A DNA stretch of 64,000 nt from CAYGZL01 sp964354345 (GTDB taxonomy: Bacteria; Chloroflexota; Anaerolineae; Anaerolineales; UBA4823), in contig CAYGZL010000146.1 in assembly GCA_964354345.1 (NCBI GenBank), forward strand, positions 1 to 64,000, in the 5' to 3' direction. Under the pieces are notes generated by a model, which made no database searches, was not told the DNA's origin, and worked only from the letters and a program-made list of their open reading frames with translations. The position numbers were made by a program, and so were the translations under genes. Shown here piece by piece: positions 9,819 to 19,850 of this stretch (position 1 is its first letter; every line of letters starts with the position of its first letter).

Positions 9819-11556
9819 CTCCAGCCCACACAGTGAATCGGAATCTGATAAGTCTGATGCAAATCAAAACGAAGTGGAGATTGAACCTGGGCAGTCAGAA
9901 TTATTGCTTGACGATGCCCTGGAGGAGTTGGAACAATTTCTTCAAGATAAAGAAGAAGCTGCGCCTGACCAACTTATCGATGTTGAAGAAGAGGAAGAGG
10001 TCCTATCTATGCAGGATCCTGACTTCGAGAAACAGGTGCAACAGGACAACCTGGAATTTCTCGATGATCCCCATCTGGTGCTAGAAATCGGTGCGGACCC
10101 TGTCCGGCTTTACATGAAGGAAATTGGGAATATTGATTTGTTGGATTCTGATCGGGAATTTTGGCTGGCAGTTCGGTTAGAGGCGGTCCGGCGGTTGGAC
10201 CAATTGAGTCGTAAGCACCCTTTGGCTTTAGGAAAATCTGGATTTGAAGGTAGGGAAAACAATGAGAGCGGCAAGAAGACGGCACATCCAAAGTCAGAAC
10301 TCCACCAGGCAGCAGAACAACGATACAGCACAGACAGGACCAGGCTAAAGCCACGTCAAATCTACCGGGCCATGTTTGAAGATATGGACACGACCTGGGC
10401 GCGGGTTGTCGAAGATACGCGCCGTCTGGGCTTTGCTTGCCCGGACCTGGCAGATATTATCAAGGAAGCCCAGGCGCTACGCAAGACCTGGGAAATTCCC
10501 ACTCCATCCTATGTGCGTGCTTATTTAGACAATGGTCTATGGGGCCAGGATCATCACTGGGATAACGTGGCCCGGAATGTACTGGCGGTGTATATGTATG
10601 CCTATATGCTGCCGGATTTTGTATCGCAATACCTGGTAGATTATTCCTTGAAGCAGGGGGGCTTGCCCTCGGAGCGAACTTTCACTCGCCATCTTCCAGG
10701 CGAGGATGTTTTACAGGGGGAGTTGGGGAGTGTGTGGACGCGGGCTGCGGAGGCTCGTACGGCGATCATCCGAGCCAATCTACGCCTGGTGGTAAGCGTG
10801 GCCAAACGATACATCGGCCGCGGCAGCTCATTCCTGGATCTAATTCAAGAAGGGAATATCGGCCTGTTGCGCGCGGTTAGTAAATTCGATGCCACGCGGG
10901 GATATAAGTTCAGCACATATGCTACCTGGTGGATACGCCAGGCGATCAGCCGTTCGATCGCTGATCAGGCACGGACAATTCGCATCCCGGTGCATATTTT
11001 CGAATCGATCAACCGGCTGCTGGGTATCCAGCGCAAGTTAATCCAGGAATTGGGTCATGAGCCGACCAGTGAGGAGATCGCATTGGAGGCCGGCTACCTG
11101 GAGCCGCGTGATGAGCAGGCGATTTTACGTTCGCGCGCCGATGATGTACCAATGGATGTAGAGCTCCGCCGGAGACTGAACCGGGCGGCTGCTAAAGTTA
11201 ATCGGATTCTGCGCGCCATGGAAGAACCCATGTCACTGGATAGCCCGGTGGGGAGCGAAGATAACAGCCAGTTAGGCGATTTTATCGAAGACGCTGAAGC
11301 ACTAGAACCCATGGATGCTGCTGTACGTGAGATGCTGCGCGAATCAATTAAACATGCATTGGCAGTACTCTCAGAACGCGAGCGTCAGGTGCTTGAGTTA
11401 CGCTTTGGGTTAGTCGATGGGAAAGATCACACATTGGAGGAGGTTGGCCAATATTTTAATGTGACGCGTGAACGAATCCGGCAGATCGAAGCCAAAGCAT
11501 TGCGGAAGCTGCGCCACCCAACCCGCAGCCACCAATTACGAGATTTCCTGGGTTAA
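9805..11556 (+). CDS. rpoD: Primary RNA polymerase sigma factor
   Basis: This 583-residue sigma-70 has an acidic N-terminus (1-90), region 1.2 ([16 protein letters not shown]), a non-conserved ~190-residue insert, and region 2 (about 317-400: [19 protein letters not shown], and [16 protein letters not shown], which recognises and melts the -10). Region 3 follows, then region 4 (about 520-583: [36 protein letters not shown], the -35-binding helix-turn-helix). The presence of regions 1.2 to 4 and the dnaG overlap mark it as the housekeeping factor. The canonical TATAAT boxes seen across the window fit its expected specificity. Confidence 0.94.
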   Translation: MQNSSSSPHSESESDKSDANQNEVEIEPGQSELLLDDALEELEQFLQDKEEAAPDQLIDVEEEEEVLSMQDPDFEKQVQQDNLEFLDDPHLVLEIGADPVRLYMKEIGNIDLLDSDREFWLAVRLEAVRRLDQLSRKHPLALGKSGFEGRENNESGKKTAHPKSELHQAAEQRYSTDRTRLKPRQIYRAMFEDMDTTWARVVEDTRRLGFACPDLADIIKEAQALRKTWEIPTPSYVRAYLDNGLWGQDHHWDNVARNVLAVYMYAYMLPDFVSQYLVDYSLKQGGLPSERTFTRHLPGEDVLQGELGSVWTRAAEARTAIIRANLRLVVSVAKRYIGRGSSFLDLIQEGNIGLLRAVSKFDATRGYKFSTYATWWIRQAISRSIADQARTIRIPVHIFESINRLLGIQRKLIQELGHEPTSEEIALEAGYLEPRDEQAILRSRADDVPMDVELRRRLNRAAAKVNRILRAMEEPMSLDSPVGSEDNSQLGDFIEDAEALEPMDAAVREMLRESIKHALAVLSERERQVLELRFGLVDGKDHTLEEVGQYFNVTRERIRQIEAKALRKLRHPTRSHQLRDFLG

Positions 11557-11575
11557 CGGGAAGCGTTTGTGAAAT

Positions 11576-11604
11576 TTGACACCTTCAAATGCTTATGATA
11601 AACT
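11576..11604 (+). promoter_or_regulatory. nuo operon promoter
   Basis: TTGACA (11576-11581) and an extended -10, TGA-TAAACT (-10 hexamer 11599-11604), are 17 nt apart. This is the best sigma-70 promoter in the window. The predicted start is near 11611, and the 5' leader to nuoA is about 60 nt. Confidence 0.65.
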
Positions 11605-11612
11605 ACGCAAAC

Positions 11613-11632
11613 CTATTTCTGTACAGAAATAG
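11613..11632 (+). promoter_or_regulatory. Perfect 20-bp palindrome at the nuo transcription start
   Basis: CTATTTCTGTACAGAAATAG is its own reverse complement over all 20 bp. It begins 9 nt after the -10 hexamer, so it covers the predicted first transcribed bases. The position suits a repressor operator; as RNA it would be a tetraloop-like hairpin at the 5' end. I cannot name the regulator: it does not match the Rex or FNR consensus sites. Confidence 0.55.
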
Positions 11633-11633
11633 T

Positions 11634-11652
11634 CGGAATATAGTCCATTCCG
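11634..11652 (+). repeat. Dispersed GGAAT/ATTCC element, copy 1
   Basis: The inverted repeat CGGAAT (11634-11639)/ATTCCG (11647-11652) has a 7-nt loop and lies in the nuoA leader. It shares the GGAAT..AGT..ATTCC pattern with five other intergenic copies in this window. Confidence 0.45.
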
Positions 11653-11671
11653 GTAGAAGACGAGGACCTTT

Positions 11672-12028
11672 ATGCCCCAAGAATATATCCCAATCATTAT
11701 ATTAATCTTAGTGTCTACCTTTGTTGCGGGGGCTGCGATCGCCCTGGGACACCTTTTTGGACCGCGCAGGAAAACCGAGCGCAAAGGGATGCCCTATGAG
11801 TCCGGGATGAGGCCTATTGGTCCAGGAACGCGTCGGATGCCAGTGCATTTCTATCTGGTAGCGGTTTTATTTATTTTGTTTGATATTGAAGTAGTGTTTT
11901 TTCTTCCCTGGGCGGTTGTTTTTAAACAATTGGGTATTTTCGGGTTGGTTGAAATGGTGATCTTTATCGTGATCCTGCTGGTGGGTTATGTATATGCGTG
12001 GAAGAAAGGAGCGTTGGAATGGGATTAG
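11672..12028 (+). CDS. nuoA: NADH-quinone oxidoreductase subunit A
   Basis: This 118-residue protein has three membrane helices and the NuoA signature: [14 protein letters not shown], then [23 protein letters not shown]. It is a small membrane-arm subunit of complex I next to the quinone site. It is the first gene of the 14-gene nuo operon and ends 10 bp inside nuoB. Confidence 0.95.
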   Translation: MPQEYIPIIILILVSTFVAGAAIALGHLFGPRRKTERKGMPYESGMRPIGPGTRRMPVHFYLVAVLFILFDIEVVFFLPWAVVFKQLGIFGLVEMVIFIVILLVGYVYAWKKGALEWD

Positions 12029-12501
12029 AACAGAAACTCGGAAATATGGGGGTAGCAACGCTCAAATTAGAGCAAGTCGTTAACTGGGCGCGGACCAATG
12101 CAATGTGGCCAATGCTCTTCGGCCTGGCTTGTTGTGCGATTGAAATGATGGGCGCGCAGGCTGCACATTATGATATGAGCCGGTTTGGGATGGAATTAAT
12201 GCGCGCCAGCCCACGCCAATCCGATCTGATGATTGTCGCCGGGCGGGTTTCGCGCAAGATGGCACCTGTCTTGCGCCGTCTGTATGACCAAATGCCAGAT
12301 CCCAAATGGGTCATTGCGATGGGGGACTGTGCTTCTTGCGGCGGTGTTTTTAATAATTACGCGATTGTTCAGGGAGTAGATGAGCTAGTGCCTGTAGATG
12401 TCTACGTGGCTGGTTGCCCGCCGCGCCCGGAGGCACTGATTCATGGTATTGTCACCCTGTTCGAGAAGGTTAAGGGCGAACGAATCAAAAATTGGGCTTA
12501 G
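12019..12501 (+). CDS. nuoB: NADH-quinone oxidoreductase subunit B
   Basis: This 160-residue protein carries the ligands of terminal cluster N2: the adjacent pair C38-C39 ([10 protein letters not shown]), C104 (MGDCASCGG) and C133 (VAGCPPRPE). N2 passes electrons to quinone. I chose ATG 12019, which has GAAAGGA 8 nt upstream and overlaps nuoA by 10 bp. A GTG at 11998 would add seven residues. Confidence 0.95.
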   Translation: MGLEQKLGNMGVATLKLEQVVNWARTNAMWPMLFGLACCAIEMMGAQAAHYDMSRFGMELMRASPRQSDLMIVAGRVSRKMAPVLRRLYDQMPDPKWVIAMGDCASCGGVFNNYAIVQGVDELVPVDVYVAGCPPRPEALIHGIVTLFEKVKGERIKNWA

Positions 12502-12522
12502 TGGATATATTGGAGCGCGTCG

Positions 12523-13050
12523 ATGACAGAAAGACCTCAATCCTTCGTCCTCGGAACAATCGTTCCGTTACTGATAGAGCGTTTTAACGTTCTGACTGAA
12601 GAATTTCGCGATGAAATTAGCTTGATTGTTAAACCCGAGCAGATTGTCGAGGTTTGCAAAACACTCCAAGGCGAATATGGCTTTGAGATACTGTCTGAGC
12701 AGACTGCAGTGGATTATTGGCCGGCGCTTACGCCGCGCTTTCACGTAATTTACCAGGTGCGATCTTTACAGAATAATTTGATCTTAGGGTTGCGCGTACC
12801 CCTGGATGGCAATGCCCCGGTGATGCCAACGATCGAAAGAGTATATCCGAATGCGAATTGGTTCGAGCGCGAGCTGTGGGATATGTTTGGTATTCGCTTC
12901 GAGGGACATTCTGACCCGCGCCGGATCGTGATGCCGGAGGATTGGGAAGGCCATCCGCTGCGTAAGGATTATCCGCTGGGCTACGAAGAAGTCCAGTTTT
13001 CTTTCAACTTCAATGAGATCAACCTGCGCAAACCCCATGGGCAATCATAA
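12523..13050 (+). CDS. nuoC: NADH-quinone oxidoreductase subunit C
   Basis: This 175-residue subunit has the 30-kDa signature: ERELWDMFGIRFEGHSDPRRI followed by DWEGHPLRKDYPLG. It joins NuoD and NuoB in the connecting module of the peripheral arm. It is separate from NuoD, unlike the fused NuoCD of enterobacteria. Confidence 0.95.
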   Translation: MTERPQSFVLGTIVPLLIERFNVLTEEFRDEISLIVKPEQIVEVCKTLQGEYGFEILSEQTAVDYWPALTPRFHVIYQVRSLQNNLILGLRVPLDGNAPVMPTIERVYPNANWFERELWDMFGIRFEGHSDPRRIVMPEDWEGHPLRKDYPLGYEEVQFSFNFNEINLRKPHGQS

Positions 13051-13062
13051 AGGATCTCGCCT

Positions 13063-14298
13063 ATGACTGAACAAACCGAGCTGGATATCCCTCTGGATCA
13101 ATTCAAACATCTGGTCTCTGAACGGGCATTAAACGGAGAGACCCTGCTGCTTAATATGGGTCCACAGCACCCCAGCACACACGGTGTGTTGCGCCTGCTC
13201 CTTGAACTGGATGGAGAGGAAGTGATTAGCTGTATTCCCGACGTTGGATATCTCCATACGGGCATCGAGAAGAATATGGAGGCGAAGACATACCTGAAAG
13301 CCGAGGTGATGTCGGATCGCCTCGATTACCTGAATACGATTGGTAATATTCTGGCTTACTGCCTGGCGGTCGAAAAATTGTGCGATCTGGATGTGCCGCC
13401 ACGCGCCCAGTCCATTCGGGTAATTTTGACAGAACTACAGCGTATCTCCTCGCATTTGGTCTGGTTAGGTACACATGCTTTGGATCTGGCGGCGATGTCG
13501 GTCTTCCTTTATTGTTTTCGGGAACGAGAAATATTGTTGGATATTTTTGAGTTGTGTTCCGGTCAGCGGATGATGACCACCTATATTCGACCGGGCGGCA
13601 TATGGCGGGATGTTCCTGCGGAATTTGAGGGTGTCGTGCGCAACTTTCTCAAATTATTCCCAGCGCGCATCGACCAGTATGAGGCTTTATTGACGAAAAA
13701 CCCGATCTTCCTGGAACGAACCAAGAACCTGGGTATTCTGAGCGCGCAGGATGCCTTGCAGTGGGGAATCACAGGTCCGATGTTACGGGCTTCCGGTGTG
13801 GCGCATGACCTGCGTAAGGCGCGGCCTTACAGCGGGTATGAGCTGTATGAGTTTGATGTGCCTGTCCTCACGCAAGGTGACACCTATGCACGTTATCTGG
13901 TGCGAATAGAGGAGATGCGCCAGTCGTTGCGGATCGTCAAGCAGGCATTGGATCAGTTGCCATCCGGCCCGGTGCGCAGCAACAACCGCAAGTACGTCCC
14001 TCCGCCGCGCTCAGAGCTGGGCACCAGCATGGAAGCGGTTATCCATCACTTTAAATTGTGGACTGAAGGCTTTACCCCCCCCAAGGGCTCAGTTTACTCA
14101 GCGGTCGAGAGTCCGCGCGGCGAGTTGGGAGTTTATCTGGAGAGCGATGGCTCTCCGAAACCTTACCGTATTCACTGGCGGACGCCCTCATTCATCAACT
14201 TGCAAATCTTACCTATGTTGGCCAAGGGTCATCTGGTAGCCGACCTGGTTGCTCTGATTGGCACCACGGATATTGTTTTGGGAGATGTTGACCGATGA
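13063..14298 (+). CDS. nuoD: NADH-quinone oxidoreductase subunit D
   Basis: This 411-residue 49-kDa subunit is homologous to the NiFe-hydrogenase large subunit. It has the family motif MGPQHPSTHGVLR near residue 30, lining the quinone pocket, and the C-terminal VALIGTTDIVLGDVDR ending typical of NuoD. It lacks hydrogenase nickel-ligand CxxC pairs, so it belongs to complex I. Its stop overlaps the nuoE start as ATGA (14295-14298). Confidence 0.96.
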   Translation: MTEQTELDIPLDQFKHLVSERALNGETLLLNMGPQHPSTHGVLRLLLELDGEEVISCIPDVGYLHTGIEKNMEAKTYLKAEVMSDRLDYLNTIGNILAYCLAVEKLCDLDVPPRAQSIRVILTELQRISSHLVWLGTHALDLAAMSVFLYCFREREILLDIFELCSGQRMMTTYIRPGGIWRDVPAEFEGVVRNFLKLFPARIDQYEALLTKNPIFLERTKNLGILSAQDALQWGITGPMLRASGVAHDLRKARPYSGYELYEFDVPVLTQGDTYARYLVRIEEMRQSLRIVKQALDQLPSGPVRSNNRKYVPPPRSELGTSMEAVIHHFKLWTEGFTPPKGSVYSAVESPRGELGVYLESDGSPKPYRIHWRTPSFINLQILPMLAKGHLVADLVALIGTTDIVLGDVDR

Positions 14299-14900
14299 GC
14301 ATTGACGGTAAAGAAAACCGATTTGCAGAGAAGTATGCCAAGGACATCCAGGAAATCCTGGCTAAATATCCCCCAGATCAGCGCCAAGCAGCGGTGATGC
14401 CGCTCCTTTATCTGGCGCAGCGCCAACAGATGTACATTGATCGCCAAACGATGGCGGAAATAGCAGATATTCTGGGGATCTCGACGACTGAGGTGGCTTC
14501 GATCGTTGGATTTTATAGCCTGTATTATGATGAGCCGGCGGGAAAGTATCGCGTCCAGGTTTGCACCGACCTGCCCTGTGCCTTACGCGGCGCCGAGAAA
14601 TTCTTGGAAGAGTTATGCCGGCGTTTGAATATTCATCCTGGAGAAACTACGCCAGATGGCATGGTCACAGTCGAATCCGTGATGTGCCTGGCGGCGTGTG
14701 ACCGGGCGCCGATGTTTCAGGTGCAGTCTGGTCAGGGATTGACATATTACGAGAATCAAACGGTTGAGACTGCCCTAGCGCTCATCGAGCAGCTCAGAGG
14801 GCAACGCCCCGGAGGCCCGGGTACCTGGCGTGGTGTGCCGGCGGAGCCTTCGTTACGGGACAATAGTCCCAGGGGGATGGGGGAGAGCAACCATGAGTGA
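14295..14900 (+). CDS. nuoE: NADH-quinone oxidoreductase subunit E
   Basis: This 201-residue 24-kDa subunit has a thioredoxin-like domain binding one [2Fe-2S] cluster through C-x4-C (VCTDLPCALRG) and C-x3-C (VMCLAACDRAP). Cluster N1a sits beside FMN in NuoF. A Gly/Pro-rich tail of about 30 residues follows the conserved part, and its last codons overlap nuoF by 8 bp. Confidence 0.94.
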   Translation: MSIDGKENRFAEKYAKDIQEILAKYPPDQRQAAVMPLLYLAQRQQMYIDRQTMAEIADILGISTTEVASIVGFYSLYYDEPAGKYRVQVCTDLPCALRGAEKFLEELCRRLNIHPGETTPDGMVTVESVMCLAACDRAPMFQVQSGQGLTYYENQTVETALALIEQLRGQRPGGPGTWRGVPAEPSLRDNSPRGMGESNHE

Positions 14901-16134
14901 GATTAATTTATTGCGCCATCATGACATCCCAGGTCTTAACCAGTTGGATACTTATCTCCAAAACGGGGGTTTTGACGCCTTTCGCAAGGTGGTGACCTCC
15001 ATGCAACCGGTTGAGGTGATTGATGTAGTCAAGGCTTCCGGTCTGCGCGGCCGGGGTGGGGCTGGCTTTCCGACTGGGATGAAGTGGGCCTTTACTGACA
15101 GCAAGAACTGGCCACACTATGTGGTGGCGAATGCCGATGAGTCGGAGCCAGGCACCTTCAAAGATCGGGAAATTCTGGAAGGTAATCCCTTCCAGTTTTT
15201 GGAGGGTGTGGCCATCTGTGCGTTTGCTGTTCAGGCGCATGCTGCTTATATATACCTGCGGGGTGAGTTTTGGAATATTGCCAAGATCCTGGACAGCCAG
15301 ATTGTGGCATTAGAAGCAGCTGGTTTCCTCGGCGATAAGCTTTTCGGCAGTGATTACTCCTTGCGCATTTATACCCAACTGGGGGCGGGCGCCTATATCT
15401 GCGGGGAAGAAACAGCGATGCTCGAGTCAATTGAGGGGAAACTTGGTCAGCCGCGCCTGCGCCCACCGTTCCCACCGGCTTATGGGTTGTTTGGTAAGCC
15501 AACAGTCGTCAACAATGTCGAGACACTAACCAATGTCCCGTTGATTATCAGCCGAGGAGCGGCCTGGTATCGCACAATAGGCACGGAGAAGAGTCCAGGG
15601 ACGAAAATATTCAGCCTCTCTGGTTGTGTAAACCGCCCGGGTAATTATGAGCTTCCTTTAGGGACAACCTTCCGCAAGCTGATCTTCGAGTACGGTTGGG
15701 GCATCCCGGAGGGGCGTACCGTCAAGGCTATTATGGCAGCCGGAGCCTCCTCTTCGCTGATTGTAGTGAACGATATTGCACTAGACACGCCGATGGATTA
15801 TGAAAGTGTACCTGGCCTGGGTGCGCAACTTGGCTCAGCCTCGGTGATCGTGATTGATGACTCGGTCAGTATACCCTGGCTGATCAACAAGACGACCCAC
15901 TTCTTCAAGCACGAGTCGTGTGGTAAATGTACCCCCTGCCGGGAAGGAACGTTTTGGATGATGCACCTGACTGACCGGATCGCTGATGGAAAAGCAACCC
16001 GGGAAGATGTCGAGCTTCTCAATGATGTCGCTAACCAAATCAAAGGGAAATGCCTGTGTGCGTTGGGCGAGTTCTCGATTGAGGCAGTGCTCTCGGCGCT
16101 GGAGCGTTTCAGAGGTGATTTTGAAATTACATAA
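14893..16134 (+). CDS. nuoF: NADH-quinone oxidoreductase subunit F
   Basis: This 413-residue 51-kDa subunit oxidises NADH. The FMN/NADH region is GLRGRGGAGFPTGMKW, the second glycine-rich stretch is GAGAYICGEETAMLESIEG, and cluster N3 is bound by ESCGKCTPCREGT plus a later Cys (KGKCLCALG). ATG 14893 (MSEINLL) has GGGGGAGAGC upstream. Its presence with nuoE and nuoG means this complex can use NADH directly, unlike 11-subunit forms. Confidence 0.95.
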   Translation: MSEINLLRHHDIPGLNQLDTYLQNGGFDAFRKVVTSMQPVEVIDVVKASGLRGRGGAGFPTGMKWAFTDSKNWPHYVVANADESEPGTFKDREILEGNPFQFLEGVAICAFAVQAHAAYIYLRGEFWNIAKILDSQIVALEAAGFLGDKLFGSDYSLRIYTQLGAGAYICGEETAMLESIEGKLGQPRLRPPFPPAYGLFGKPTVVNNVETLTNVPLIISRGAAWYRTIGTEKSPGTKIFSLSGCVNRPGNYELPLGTTFRKLIFEYGWGIPEGRTVKAIMAAGASSSLIVVNDIALDTPMDYESVPGLGAQLGSASVIVIDDSVSIPWLINKTTHFFKHESCGKCTPCREGTFWMMHLTDRIADGKATREDVELLNDVANQIKGKCLCALGEFSIEAVLSALERFRGDFEIT

Positions 16135-16149
16135 CCCGTGGAGCAAAGC

Positions 16150-18798
16150 ATGGCAAAACTTGTAACGGTAACATTCCGGAACAATGGCGGGACAGTAGCT
16201 CCGTTTCGCCAGGTTCAAGTGCCTGAGGGAACACTGGTGGTTAACGCCGCCAAACTGGCTGGCGTAGATATCCCGGTGTTTTGTTACCATCCTAAGATGG
16301 AACCAGTCGGGATGTGTCGCATGTGCCTGGTGGAGGTCGGACGCCCGATGATCGACCGCACCACTGGCGAACCCGTGCGAGAGGCCGATGGCTCCTTAAA
16401 GATTCAGTTCAACCCCAAGTTGGAGACTGCCTGCACAACCCCAGTTTCAGATGGTATGGTGGTGTTGGGCATGACTGAGAAAGCTATGCAGGGTCGGAAG
16501 GATGTGATCGAATTTCTATTAACCTCGCATCCTCTGGATTGCCCGATTTGTGACAAAGGCGGTGAGTGCCCTTTGCAAAACCAGACTATGGAGTTTGGAC
16601 CGGGGGTGAGCCGGTATATCTACAATGAGAAGATGCGCCTGGCCAAGCATGTACCCCTGGGGAACCTGATCTACCTGGATCGGGAACGGTGCATCCAATG
16701 TGGTCGATGCGTGCGTTTTCAAGAACTAATTGCTGATGATCCCGTGATCGGTTTCTTCAATCGGGGTCGTTCTTTAGAGATTGTGACATATTCTGAACCG
16801 GGGTTCGACTCGTATTTTTCCGGTAATACCACCGATATCTGCCCCGTCGGGGCATTAACAACGGCAGATTTCCATTTTGGGGCGCGTCCTTGGGAGTTGA
16901 ACTCGGCGCCTTCAATCTGTAACCAATGTCCAGTGGGCTGCAACATTATGTTCAATATTCGCCGGGAATCAGTATCCGGCGGAAAATGGGCGATCAAACG
17001 GGTCATGCCACGCCAGAACGAAGCGGTGAATGAAATATGGATTTGTGACAAAGGCCGTTTTGGTTATCATTATGCGGAATGGCCTCAGACCAGTAATTCG
17101 ACGGCGAATGGCAGTTCCGAAGCTCCGCAACGCCTGAGCCAGCCTATGGTGCGCAAGAATGGCGAGTTGACACCGGCTACGTGGGATGAAGCGCTAAATT
17201 TAGTAGCCGAGCGTTTTAAGTTGGCTGGAAATGGTTTATTAACCCTGGCAAGTGGGCGGTTGGCGAATGAAGATCTATTCAACTTGCAGCAACTCACAAA
17301 CGAACTGGGAGGGCGGGCGGTTCTGTATAGTGAATTGGGCGGGGGGGATTTCGTCAGCCAGGTCGGCCTGGCCCCGGGAAGCAACTTTGCTGCGATGGGT
17401 AAGGGAACGGTGATCCTGGTTGTCGCCAGCGACCTGGAAGAAGAGGCGCCGATCTGGTGGCTGCGGGTCCGGGAAGCTGCCAGGCGCGGCGCGACCTTGA
17501 TTGTCGCCAATCCCCGCACCACCAAACTCGACCGGATAGCCAACCGGGTATTGCGCTATTCGTATGGTTCTGAAGTTGCCTTCATGCTGGGGCTGCTCAG
17601 CGCCCTACCGGCAAATAAAAGCGAGGCGAAGGATCTCGTCCCGGAGATCAAGGTTGTCGCTCAGGAATTCGCTTCGGCAGAGAACGCAGTGATCTTCTTT
17701 GGGAGTGAAGGTACCAGTCTAGAATCTTCACAGGCATTGGCTCAGGTCTGTGCGGACCTGTTGCGGAACACCGGCCATAGCGGGGCGACTGTTGGTCGCC
17801 AGGCTGTCAAAGCAAATAATGGGTTGGTGAGTGTCTGGCAGCGGGCCAATGACCAGGGCGCCTGGGAGATGGGTTTCCGTCCAGTGAGTGATATGGCGAG
17901 TGCAATGAAGGCTGCCTCAGCTTTGTATATGGTGGCGGTCGATCCCGTGGGCGACGACCCTGTTTACCTGGCTGAAGCAGCGGATCAAACCTTGTTTGGT
18001 GGGAATAAGTTTATCGTTGTTCAAGATTTAGCCCTGACTGCGACGGCCAAGCTGGCGGATGTCATCCTGCCGGTTCAAGCATGGACTGAGCGCGAAGGCA
18101 GCTATACCTCCGGGGAGCGGCGTGTGCAGCGTTTTTATCCTGCGATTCCCGAGCTACCTGGCAGCCTGGCAGATTTCGAAGTAACCGGAAAAATAGGACA
18201 GTGTCTGGGAATAGACTTAGAGAGCCGTCTGGCTTCACGGGTCATGGATCGGATCTCGGCACATATCCCAGTCTTTGCGGGTATATCCTATCACCGCCTG
18301 GCAGAGGTGCACGACCAGTGGCCGATGGTAGGACGGAGTGACCTTTATTATGGAGGCTCGACCTACGAGAACAGCCAGGGCCTGGGTGTACAACTACCCC
18401 TGACAGTGGGTGAGGCTGGGTCGCGGAATCCCAACTCCCAGCGTGGATCGGCAACGGAAACGAAGTTACCGACCTTCAGTGCTCCGAAAATTGGTTTTAT
18501 GGCGGTCCCAATTACTGTTCTGTATGATCACGGTCAAACAATCCTATCCGCAACCTTAATCCAGGAACGCATCCCAGGGCCTTTTGTGGTTCTCAACCCG
18601 GAGGATGCGGCACGTTTGAAGATAGATGAAGGCGCGGTGGTGCGAGTGACCCTGGAAGGAAAGCCTACCGCAGTAGTGAATGCACACCTGGATTCTAAAG
18701 TACCGCTCAGAACCGTGTTGGTGCCGCGCAGTTATGGCTTACCGATTGCTGGCCCCACAGCAGTCGATATCAAGTCCGGCGGAACAGTGGTTCCATGA
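16150..18798 (+). CDS. nuoG: NADH-quinone oxidoreductase subunit G
   Basis: This 882-residue 75-kDa subunit has an N-terminal [2Fe-2S] domain (FCYHPKMEPVGMCRMCLVEVG), the His-Cys cluster motif (HPLDCPICDKGGECPLQ), a [4Fe-4S] site (RCIQCGRCVRFQ), and a molybdopterin-oxidoreductase-like region opening with CNQCPVGCNI, which may hold cluster N7. The C-terminus has a molydopterin-dinucleotide-binding-like fold. ATG 16150 has GTGGAG 6 nt upstream; the GTG at 16138 is an alternative adding four residues. Confidence 0.94.
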   Translation: MAKLVTVTFRNNGGTVAPFRQVQVPEGTLVVNAAKLAGVDIPVFCYHPKMEPVGMCRMCLVEVGRPMIDRTTGEPVREADGSLKIQFNPKLETACTTPVSDGMVVLGMTEKAMQGRKDVIEFLLTSHPLDCPICDKGGECPLQNQTMEFGPGVSRYIYNEKMRLAKHVPLGNLIYLDRERCIQCGRCVRFQELIADDPVIGFFNRGRSLEIVTYSEPGFDSYFSGNTTDICPVGALTTADFHFGARPWELNSAPSICNQCPVGCNIMFNIRRESVSGGKWAIKRVMPRQNEAVNEIWICDKGRFGYHYAEWPQTSNSTANGSSEAPQRLSQPMVRKNGELTPATWDEALNLVAERFKLAGNGLLTLASGRLANEDLFNLQQLTNELGGRAVLYSELGGGDFVSQVGLAPGSNFAAMGKGTVILVVASDLEEEAPIWWLRVREAARRGATLIVANPRTTKLDRIANRVLRYSYGSEVAFMLGLLSALPANKSEAKDLVPEIKVVAQEFASAENAVIFFGSEGTSLESSQALAQVCADLLRNTGHSGATVGRQAVKANNGLVSVWQRANDQGAWEMGFRPVSDMASAMKAASALYMVAVDPVGDDPVYLAEAADQTLFGGNKFIVVQDLALTATAKLADVILPVQAWTEREGSYTSGERRVQRFYPAIPELPGSLADFEVTGKIGQCLGIDLESRLASRVMDRISAHIPVFAGISYHRLAEVHDQWPMVGRSDLYYGGSTYENSQGLGVQLPLTVGEAGSRNPNSQRGSATETKLPTFSAPKIGFMAVPITVLYDHGQTILSATLIQERIPGPFVVLNPEDAARLKIDEGAVVRVTLEGKPTAVVNAHLDSKVPLRTVLVPRSYGLPIAGPTAVDIKSGGTVVP

Positions 18799-18821
18799 AT
18801 GTTTGAAGGTTGAGGGAACGC

Positions 18822-19826
18822 ATGAATGCTGCTCTGATCATTGAATGGGTGATAAAAGCACTGGCCATGGTCATTACCTTACTAGTCGGCTTTGCTTACC
18901 TGACGTTATATGAACGCAAGATGCTATCACGCTTGCAGGTGCGGATTGGGCCGAATCGAGCTGGTCCGGGCGGTTTTTTGCAGCCAGTTGCGGACGCGAT
19001 TAAGTTGATTTTCAAGGAGGAACTTATCCCGACACATGCCGATAAGCTGCTTTTTATCCTGGCGCCGATTATAACCGTGGTACCAGCCCTGGTGATCCTG
19101 GCGGTATTACCGTTTGGGAGCTCTATTATGCTATTTGGTCGGGAAATATCGCTTTCGATCGCTGGCGATCTGAATGTAGGGATTTTATATGTCGCCTCGA
19201 TTACCTCGATCTCAGTGTATGGCATCGTCCTGGCAGGTTGGTCATCCAATAACAAATATGCCACGTTGGGAGGCATTCGCTCTACTGCCCAGATGATCAG
19301 TTATGAGCTGGCGCTAGGTTTGGCGTTTATTGGTCCTATCCTGTTAGCGGGAAGTATGAGCTTACAGGACATTGTTGAAAAGCAGAAAACCATCTGGTAT
19401 GTGGTCTTTCAACCCTTGGGGGCGGTAATTTTCCTGATTGCGACCCTGGCAGAGGTTAACCGGGCTCCATTCGATATGCCAGAGGCTGAACAGGAGCTGA
19501 CCGCTGGTTACCATACCGAATATTCGGGAATGAAGTTCGCACTGTTTTTCATGGCAGAATATATCAAGATGATCGCGGTCAGTGCATTAGCTGTTACGCT
19601 GTTCTTTGGCGGTTACCGTGGGCCGTTCGTTGATCAGGTGCCACTCCTGGGACCGGTTTATTTGTTGATCAAGGTGGTTATCTTGCTGTTTGTTATGATC
19701 TGGGTGCGGGCGACTCTTCCCCGCCTGCGTTATGACCGTTTGATGGCTTTTGGTTGGAAAATCTTGTTGCCTTTAGCGTTATTGAATATCTTCCTGACTG
19801 CGGTTGGGATGATTCTATTTCAATAG
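18822..19826 (+). CDS. nuoH: NADH-quinone oxidoreductase subunit H
   Basis: This 334-residue membrane subunit, with about eight helices, links the peripheral and membrane arms. Signatures are YLTLYERKMLSRLQVRIGPN and AEVNRAPFDMPEAEQELTAG, both lining the quinone chamber. ATG 18822 has GAGGGAACGC upstream; TTG 18810 is an alternative. Confidence 0.95.
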   Translation: MNAALIIEWVIKALAMVITLLVGFAYLTLYERKMLSRLQVRIGPNRAGPGGFLQPVADAIKLIFKEELIPTHADKLLFILAPIITVVPALVILAVLPFGSSIMLFGREISLSIAGDLNVGILYVASITSISVYGIVLAGWSSNNKYATLGGIRSTAQMISYELALGLAFIGPILLAGSMSLQDIVEKQKTIWYVVFQPLGAVIFLIATLAEVNRAPFDMPEAEQELTAGYHTEYSGMKFALFFMAEYIKMIAVSALAVTLFFGGYRGPFVDQVPLLGPVYLLIKVVILLFVMIWVRATLPRLRYDRLMAFGWKILLPLALLNIFLTAVGMILFQ

Positions 19827-19850
19827 GTGGGGAAGGGATGGAGGGAAGCG

